A DNA stretch of 10,172 nt, taken from contig JAITQR010000190.1 of NCBI GenBank assembly GCA_031288815.1, positions 1 through 10,172 on the forward strand, written 5' to 3'. Both the position numbers and the translations under genes were made by a program. Under the pieces are notes generated by a model. The model did no database searches and was not told the DNA's origin. It was given only the letters and a program-made list of their open reading frames with translations. Position 1 is the first letter of the stretch, and each line of letters starts with the position of its first letter. This document shows, one piece after another, positions 1-3,366 of the stretch. This DNA is from Treponema sp. GTDB lineage: Bacteria > Spirochaetota > Spirochaetia > Treponematales > Breznakiellaceae.

Positions 1-202
1 TACTGCGGAACACTTCAATGTAAATCGAGGCGATCCTCCCCAGAAGCTGTTTTTCGTAGTTCCGGCACAGGGCCAAAAAAGTGCCCAACAGGACGGAGAG
101 CAGCACGGTGGAAAGGGAAACCAGTATGGTCGTGCGGAGGCCCATGAAGATGTACCGCAGGTTTACCGGGGTAAAGATATCGGCGAAGATCTGGGGGCTC
201 AT
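1..202 (-). CDS. Amino-acid ABC transporter permease, second subunit (partial, C-terminus off the left edge)
   Basis: The minus-strand frame starts at the ATG at 202-200 and runs off the window, giving about 67 residues. It begins MSPQIFADIFTPVNLRYIFM and continues with a hydrophobic first membrane segment (TTILVSLSTVLLSVLLGTF) and the pattern IASIYIEVFRS. The last pattern is the start of the conserved 'YVEvfRnTPLlvQ' region of HisM/GlnP-type permeases. The start overlaps the stop of the upstream permease as ATGA (202-199), and an AGGAGG Shine-Dalgarno sits at 214-209 with a 6-nt spacer, so the start is well fixed. With the neighbouring permease it would form the heterodimeric membrane channel of the importer. 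The EAA loop that contacts the ATPase lies outside the window. Family assignment is firm; the substrate cannot be read from this fragment. Confidence 0.88.
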   Translation of the reverse strand, partial: MSPQIFADIFTPVNLRYIFMGLRTTILVSLSTVLLSVLLGTFLALCRNYEKQLLGRIASIYIEVFRS

Positions 203-945
203 TTTACGCCTCCTGTCGACGGCACGGCGGGCGTCCCGCCGTCTTCCCGGGTATCCCGGCTCTTTATCCGTACCTCGTGCCGCCGGGCCCAGGTGACCAG
301 GGGGAAACAGAGGAGGAAGTAGAGGAGGCCGGTGATCAGGTAGGCGGGACCGTAGCTCAGGGTACCGTTGCTGGCCCAGGAATCGGCCCGGTACATCAGA
401 TCGCCCCCGGCTATCAGCGCCAGGGTGGAAGTGTTTTTTATAAGGTTTACCGCCTGATTCGCCAGGGGCGGCAGGACGATAGTGATGGTCTGGGGCAGGA
501 TGATGTAGCGCATGGACTGAATGTAAGAAAAACCCTGGGATCGAGCCGCCTCCATCTGCCCCTTGGGAATGGAAGTGATCCCGGCGCGGAACACTTCGGA
601 CACATAAGCCCCGTGGTAGATCCCCACGCAGAGCATACCGATCATAAACACATCCAGCCGTATCCCCACATAGGGAAGGGCGTTATATACAAAGAACACC
701 TGCACCACCAGGGGGGTGTTCTGGAAGATTTCCACATAAACACGGGCAACGGCCTTGAGGGTTTTCTTCTGCGAGGTGGAACAGAGCCCAAAGACGATAC
801 CCAAGGCCAAGGCCAAAAGCAGGGCGAGAATCGAAATCAGGATGGTAACGCCGAAGCCGGCCAGGAATTCCGGTGAGGCCATGAAAAGCCGCTGCCAGCG
901 CCAGAACGCGAAAGGTCCGGAATTAAAAAAATTTGAAAAGTCCAA
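199..945 (-). CDS. Amino-acid ABC transporter permease, first subunit (HisM/GlnP family)
   Basis: A 248-residue inner-membrane permease subunit of a polar amino-acid uptake transporter. Hydrophobic segments lie near residues 29-53, 78-92, 99-112, 145-165 and 200-220. The signature region VEIFQNTPLVVQ is at about 71-82. The cytoplasmic EAA loop that docks on the ATPase is visible from E132 (EAARSQG, then LPQ at 150-152). The start is a TTG at 945-943; AGAGG at 957-953 with a 7-nt spacer supports it, and no better start is seen. Length is slightly longer than usual because of a polar Arg/Thr/Gly-rich tail after about residue 225. The stop overlaps the next permease start by 4 nt, indicating translational coupling and a two-permease channel. 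It lies 355 bp after the binding-protein gene, an unusually long gap inside a transporter operon. Confidence 0.93.
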   Translation of the reverse strand: MDFSNFFNSGPFAFWRWQRLFMASPEFLAGFGVTILISILALLLALALGIVFGLCSTSQKKTLKAVARVYVEIFQNTPLVVQVFFVYNALPYVGIRLDVFMIGMLCVGIYHGAYVSEVFRAGITSIPKGQMEAARSQGFSYIQSMRYIILPQTITIVLPPLANQAVNLIKNTSTLALIAGGDLMYRADSWASNGTLSYGPAYLITGLLYFLLCFPLVTWARRHEVRIKSRDTREDGGTPAVPSTGGVK

Positions 946-1060
946 CGCAAAACCTCTAAAAGACTTGGTAAAAAAAGGACGCGATAGACCGGCAGCCTGC
1001 CGTGCTTGTGGATTTCCGCTTCACCGGTGACGCGAAAATCCCGATTATCCGGCGTACTTA

Positions 1061-1145
1061 CGGCTAAAGCCGCTTCGGAGTTTGCGGGTAAAAATCGCCT
1101 GACAGACGATTTTTAGGGTTTTATACGCGAAACGCGACAAACTCC
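1061..1145. repeat. Nested inverted-repeat cluster (REP/MITE-like)
   Basis: An outer 8-bp inverted repeat GGAGTTTG (1077-1084) / CAAACTCC (1138-1145) encloses a perfect 9-bp stem TAAAAATCG (1089-1097) / CGATTTTTA (1107-1115) with a 9-nt loop, and a small CGCG-AAA-CGCG hairpin (1126-1136). Just to the left is another stem, CGGC-TAAA-GCCG (1061-1072). Several stems packed into 85 bp between two genes of one operon is typical of a dispersed palindromic repeat. Copy number elsewhere in the genome cannot be judged from this window. Confidence 0.5.
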
Positions 1146-1165
1146 CCCGGCAAAAAGGCCAAAAA

Positions 1166-1265
1166 AGGGAATGGTGAACAGTTAGGTAATGAGGAACACG
1201 GCCGATACCGCGCTCCCGTTCCCCGCCGCATTACTCACTGCGCCTTTCCACCTTCACCATTCCCT
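1166..1265. repeat. 100-bp imperfect hairpin element with 13-bp perfect terminal arms
   Basis: The ends are exact inverted repeats: AGGGAATGGTGAA (1166-1178) and TTCACCATTCCCT (1253-1265). Inside them further pairs stack in order: CAGT (1179-1182) / ACTG (1237-1240), GTAATG (1186-1191) / CATTAC (1229-1234) and GGAAC (1193-1197) / GTTCC (1218-1222). A 12-nt bulge lies at 1241-1252. The whole element can therefore fold end to end. This structure suggests a non-autonomous mobile repeat (MITE-like) or a REP-type element placed downstream of the binding-protein gene. No flanking target-site duplication is obvious. Confidence 0.55.
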
Positions 1266-1269
1266 AACC

Positions 1270-1293
1270 AAGTCTGTCCCATGGGACAGACTT
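1270..1293. repeat. 24-bp perfect palindrome just after the binding-protein stop
   Basis: The half-site AAGTCTGTCCCA (1270-1281) is followed immediately by its exact reverse complement TGGGACAGACTT (1282-1293). On the minus strand it begins 8 nt after the stop of the solute-binding protein. As RNA it would form a stem of up to 10 bp with a 4-nt loop. No U-tract follows in either direction, so a classical intrinsic terminator is unlikely. It could stabilise the 3' end of an ATPase/binding-protein mRNA, act as a weak attenuator in front of the permease genes, or be a repeat unit or protein-binding site. Confidence 0.6.
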
Positions 1294-1300
1294 ACAACGC

Positions 1301-2122
1301 TTAAAGATCGTACTTCTTGATCAGGGCGGCAATGGTACCGTCCCCCAGCCACTTGGTGATAAGACCGTCAACCCAGGAGGCCAGTTGTTTGTTGCTCAGC
1401 TTACTGGCTATCCCGTAAGGCTGGGGGGCATAGGTGTCGGGAAGAAGCTCCACCGACGCGTCCAGGTAACCCCGGAGGATGGCCTTGTCCACCGAGAAGG
1501 CGTCTACCCGGCCGGAATCCAGGGCGGCCTTTATCTCCGGGTAAGTGGCGAATTCGTTAAAGCCGACCTTGATCCCCAGAGGGGCAGCGCCGTCCTCGAT
1601 GGCCTTCCGGCTGGTGGCGGACTGGGCGACCCCGATGGTCTTTCCCCCCAGATCCTTAAGGCCCGTATAGCCGGCGGCCTTTTTTACCAGAAGACCCACC
1701 CCGTCGGTGTAATAAATCGAGGAGAAGTTGTAGGTAAGCTTCCGCTCCTCGGTCACCGTGAAGGTGGCGATGACAAAGTCAATATCCCCATTGTCCAGCA
1801 GCGGCCCCCGGGTTTTGGCCGTTACGGGGGTAAAGGCAACCCGGTTTTCATCCCCAAAGATCTCCTTGGCTATAAGTTTAGCCATATCGATCTCCATACC
1901 CTCGTACTTACCCGTATCGGGGTTCAGAAGACCGAAACCGGGTACGTCGGATTTTACCCCCACCTTGAGGAGCCCAGCCTTGACGATCCGGTCAAGATCC
2001 GGGTTTCCCGTACTTGCGGCGGCCGGGGCCGCGCTTTCCTGTTTTGTCCCGCCGGCGAATACAGCGCCGGCCACTGCCAACAGAACCAAAGCCGCGCATA
2101 CCGTTTTTCCCGCAAACTTCAT
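1301..2122 (-). CDS. Periplasmic amino-acid-binding protein, PEB1-like (SBP_bac_3 family)
   Basis: A 273-residue solute-binding protein that captures the amino acid in the periplasm and delivers it to the two permeases. An N-terminal signal peptide is visible: Lys at 2 and 6, hydrophobic core at about 8-22, AxA-type cleavage VFA|GG after residue 23. No lipobox Cys is placed for lipidation. A low-complexity Ala/Ser linker (30-38) precedes the mature fold. Family hallmarks are DIDFVIATFTVTEERK (about 113-128), YYTDGVGLLVKK (137-148), IGVAQSAT (163-170) and RVDAFSVDK (205-213). Arg105, Arg127 and Asp212 sit where PEB1-type aspartate/glutamate binders, as I recall them, place ligand contacts. That makes an acidic amino acid the best substrate guess, but a basic one is not excluded. 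The start ATG (2122-2120) has AGGAGG with a 6-nt spacer. Gene order matches an ATPase/binding-protein/permease operon. Confidence 0.93.
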   Translation of the reverse strand: MKFAGKTVCAALVLLAVAGAVFAGGTKQESAAPAAASTGNPDLDRIVKAGLLKVGVKSDVPGFGLLNPDTGKYEGMEIDMAKLIAKEIFGDENRVAFTPVTAKTRGPLLDNGDIDFVIATFTVTEERKLTYNFSSIYYTDGVGLLVKKAAGYTGLKDLGGKTIGVAQSATSRKAIEDGAAPLGIKVGFNEFATYPEIKAALDSGRVDAFSVDKAILRGYLDASVELLPDTYAPQPYGIASKLSNKQLASWVDGLITKWLGDGTIAALIKKYDL

Positions 2123-2271
2123 TCTGTGCCTCCTTGAAATAAAATTTCTGGCTTAAAAGAAACTTCTAAAACCTCCATTTTGAGGGTTTCTTTTTCACCT
2201 GGTAATATCTTAATGTCCTTTTTTTATTGACGGCTCCTTCAAGAATGGAGTTTTGAAAGAATCCTGGTAAT
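2123..2271 (-). other. 149-bp leader between ATPase and binding-protein genes
   Basis: The leader is AT-rich and non-coding. It carries a 9-bp direct repeat CCTGGTAAT (2198-2206 and 2263-2271), an imperfect long-range inverted repeat led by CTCCATT (2173-2179) / AATGGAG (2244-2250), and the strong binding-protein Shine-Dalgarno. I could not identify a convincing -35/-10 pair on the minus strand. The stem may instead protect or process the mRNA so that the binding protein is made in excess, but that is speculation. Confidence 0.45.
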
Positions 2272-2994
2272 TTAACGCAAAATTTTACTCAGAAACGCGC
2301 CGGTCCGCTCGTTTTTCGGGTGTTCAAAGAATTCTTCCGGCGGTCCCTCTTCCACCAGGGCCCCGTTGTCCAGGAAAATAACCCGATCCGCCACCTGCCG
2401 GGCAAATCCCATTTCGTGAGTCACCACTACCATGGTAATGGATTCGTTTGAGAGTTTTATCATAACGTCCAGAACTTCCTGCACCATCTCCGGATCCAGG
2501 GCGCTGGTGGGTTCGTCAAAGAGGAGTATCTTCTGCCGGGTCGCCAGAGCCCGGGCAATGGCGATGCGCTGCTGCTGGCCCCCGGAAAGGGTAGAAGGGT
2601 AAACATTTGCCTTATCCCGAAGCCCCACCACGTCCAGGTAGTGGTAGGCTATTTCTTCCGCTTCCGTCCGGGTTTTTTTCTGGAGCTTGATGGGGGCCAG
2701 GGTGATATTCCGCAGGACGGTCATGTGAGGATAGAGGTTGAACTGCTGGAACACCATGGCGCAGTAGGAACGAACCAGATTGGTATGGTTGGTCCGCATC
2801 AAAAGATTCCCGTCCAGGTACACCTCCCCGTCGCTAGGTTCTTCCAGGGCGTTGATACAACGGATCAGGGTACTCTTACCCGAACCGGAAGGCCCGATAA
2901 TGGTAACCTTTTCCCCCTCCCGGACGTGCAAGTTAATATCCTTGAGGGCCTGTAGACTCCCGAACGTTTTCGAGACCCCCTTAAGCCGAATCAT
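2272..2994 (-). CDS. Amino-acid ABC transporter ATP-binding protein (GlnQ/HisP type)
   Basis: A 240-residue cytoplasmic ATPase that powers uptake through the two permeases. All nucleotide-binding motifs are intact: Walker A GPSGSGKS (34-41), Q-loop at Q83-Q84, ABC signature LSGGQQQR (136-143), Walker [13 protein letters not shown] (156-167) and the switch His193 in VVTHEMGFA. The start is chosen at the ATG 2994-2992, because AGAGGAGGAG (3010-3001) lies just upstream and the resulting length equals the usual GlnQ length. A longer in-frame TTG start at 3051 would place the N-terminus inside the promoter and operator. It is the first gene of the minus-strand operon, 149 bp ahead of the binding protein. 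GlnQ-family membership is secure; the substrate is set by the binding protein. Confidence 0.95.
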   Translation of the reverse strand: MIRLKGVSKTFGSLQALKDINLHVREGEKVTIIGPSGSGKSTLIRCINALEEPSDGEVYLDGNLLMRTNHTNLVRSYCAMVFQQFNLYPHMTVLRNITLAPIKLQKKTRTEAEEIAYHYLDVVGLRDKANVYPSTLSGGQQQRIAIARALATRQKILLFDEPTSALDPEMVQEVLDVMIKLSNESITMVVVTHEMGFARQVADRVIFLDNGALVEEGPPEEFFEHPKNERTGAFLSKILR

Positions 2995-3024
2995 CCCTTT
3001 CTCCTCCTCTTGCCAAGCCTCATT

Positions 3025-3062
3025 TTTGAATAAATATACGAAATATTGCAAATTTATGCAAT
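3025..3062. promoter_or_regulatory. Putative tandem ArgR/AhrC operator boxes
   Basis: Two 18-bp sites fit the classical ARG-box pattern (wnTGAATwwwwATTCAnw, from established knowledge). Box 1, TTTGAATAAATATACGAA at 3025-3042, agrees at 14 of the 16 informative positions. Box 2, ATTGCAAATTTATGCAAT at 3045-3062, agrees at 13 of 16 and is itself a 6-6-6 dyad. The boxes are 2 bp apart, so their centres are 20 bp apart, on one helical face. Known ArgR operators use 2- or 3-bp spacing. The pair covers the -10 and -35 of the importer promoter, the right place for repression by an arginine-sensing regulator. The caveat is that AT-rich promoter DNA can mimic such sites by chance, and no argR gene is in the window. 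Confidence 0.45.
3033..3061 (-). promoter_or_regulatory. Sigma70-like promoter of the amino-acid importer operon
   Basis: Reading the minus strand, the -35 is TTGCAT (3061-3056), the spacer is exactly 17 nt, and the -10 is TATATT (3038-3033, five of six matches to TATAAT). Transcription would start near 3026, giving a leader of about 30 nt that contains the AGAGGAGGAG ribosome-binding site of the ATPase gene. The promoter is wholly covered by the two ARG-box-like dyads. Confidence 0.6.
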
Positions 3063-3157
3063 AGAGAGGGGAGACGGTTTTACGGAGGAAAAGGATTTTT
3101 TATCGGAATTTTATCGCGGCATTGGTACTCCAGGAAGTCTAAAAACACTTGAGGCTG

Positions 3158-3180
3158 TTCCAAAACTTCAGCTTTTGGAA
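3158..3180. repeat. Inverted repeat TTCCAAAA/TTTTGGAA
   Basis: Perfect 8-bp arms at 3158-3165 and 3173-3180 surround the 7-nt loop CTTCAGC. The right part also forms a competing smaller dyad, AGCTT-TTGG-AAGCT (3170-3183). It lies in non-coding DNA between the two promoters and may be a remnant of a dispersed repeat or a fold in an upstream transcript. Confidence 0.4.
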
Positions 3181-3241
3181 GCTACCTTGAATTTACGGCG
3201 GGAGTTTCCGCATGGTTTTCCGGGGATAGCGGCGGAAACAT

Positions 3242-3280
3242 AAAGGGCGGATCAATCTATTTCAGGATCCGGGCCCTTTT
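3242..3280 (+). terminator. Possible intrinsic terminator or long hairpin upstream of the PBP promoter
   Basis: The left arm AAAGGGC-GGATC (3242-3253) pairs with GATCC-GG-GCCCTTT (3266-3279): 12 base pairs with a 2-nt bulge and a 12-nt loop. Four T (3277-3280) end the right arm, but the run is short and broken by CCC, so terminator strength is doubtful. It sits 33 bp before the PBP -35 box. It could insulate that promoter from upstream transcription or end a short RNA arising in the intergenic region. Confidence 0.3.
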
Positions 3281-3296
3281 CCCTTAGAAAAATTAT

Positions 3297-3341
3297 GGCG
3301 CAATGCGCCGTCTTGACAATTCCATATCCCTTTCGTAGGCT
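3297..3341 (+). promoter_or_regulatory. Sigma70-like promoter of the PBP1A operon with adjacent GC hairpin
   Basis: A consensus -35 TTGACA (3313-3318), a 17-nt spacer and a -10 TAGGCT (3336-3341, keeping the key T1, A2 and T6) predict a start site near 3348, about 19 nt before the ATG at 3367. Three bases upstream of the -35 is a perfect GGCGC-AAT-GCGCC dyad (3297-3309), a possible regulator site. The promoter lies inside the longer in-frame extension of the PBP reading frame, which argues against use of the upstream ATG at 3295. Confidence 0.6.
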
Positions 3342-3366
3342 TGATTATATGGGGTTTGGGGTGAAC

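Larger units (their letters stand above)
946..1300. other. 355-bp non-coding gap inside the importer operon
   Basis: No convincing gene is present on either strand. The stretch separates the binding-protein stop from the TTG start of the permease. From left to right it holds the permease Shine-Dalgarno (957-953), a run of seven A (970-976), a small stem CGGCA/TGCCG (990-1002), a 10-bp perfect palindrome TCACCGGTGA (1021-1030), and then three larger inverted-repeat structures listed separately (1061-1145, 1166-1265, 1270-1293). The short motif ACGCGA recurs at 979, 1030 and 1125. The density of dyads suggests inserted REP- or MITE-like repeats rather than a promoter region. I see no clear sigma70 promoter for the permease genes here. 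Confidence 0.7.
2995..3366. other. Divergent intergenic region between importer and PBP operons
   Basis: These 372 bp contain control elements rather than a supported gene: the importer Shine-Dalgarno (3001-3010), a minus-strand promoter with two ArgR-like boxes (3025-3062), an isolated GGAGG (3084-3088) with no usable start codon after it, an inverted repeat (3158-3180), an inverted pair GTTTCCGC (3204-3211) / GCGGAAAC (3232-3239), a long hairpin (3242-3279), a short GC hairpin (3297-3309) and the plus-strand PBP promoter (3313-3341). An open frame from a TTG at 3046 to 3243 exists but has no ribosome-binding site and overlaps the promoter, so it is not annotated as a gene. Confidence 0.65.

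Noticed and set aside
970..1002. Stem CGGCA/TGCCG followed on the minus strand by a run of seven T
   Set aside because: The stem is only 5 bp and the T run is about 13 nt away from it, so it does not make a canonical intrinsic terminator; it also lies just before a permease start.
946..1300. Possible CRISPR or tandem-repeat array because of many short repeats
   Set aside because: The repeats are inverted and of different sequences; there are no regularly spaced direct repeats with unique spacers.
2995..3051. Longer ATPase start at TTG 3051
   Set aside because: It would add 19 residues encoded by the promoter -10 region and leader; the ATG at 2994 has a strong Shine-Dalgarno and gives the standard family length.
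3046..3243. 65-codon open frame starting at TTG in the divergent intergenic region
   Set aside because: No Shine-Dalgarno before the TTG, the start lies inside the importer promoter/operator, base composition is unlike neighbouring genes, and no recognisable domain is present.
3295..3366. N-terminal extension of PBP1A from the upstream ATG
   Set aside because: It contains the sigma70-like promoter and a dyad, has no ribosome-binding site, and the residues do not resemble a PBP N-terminus.
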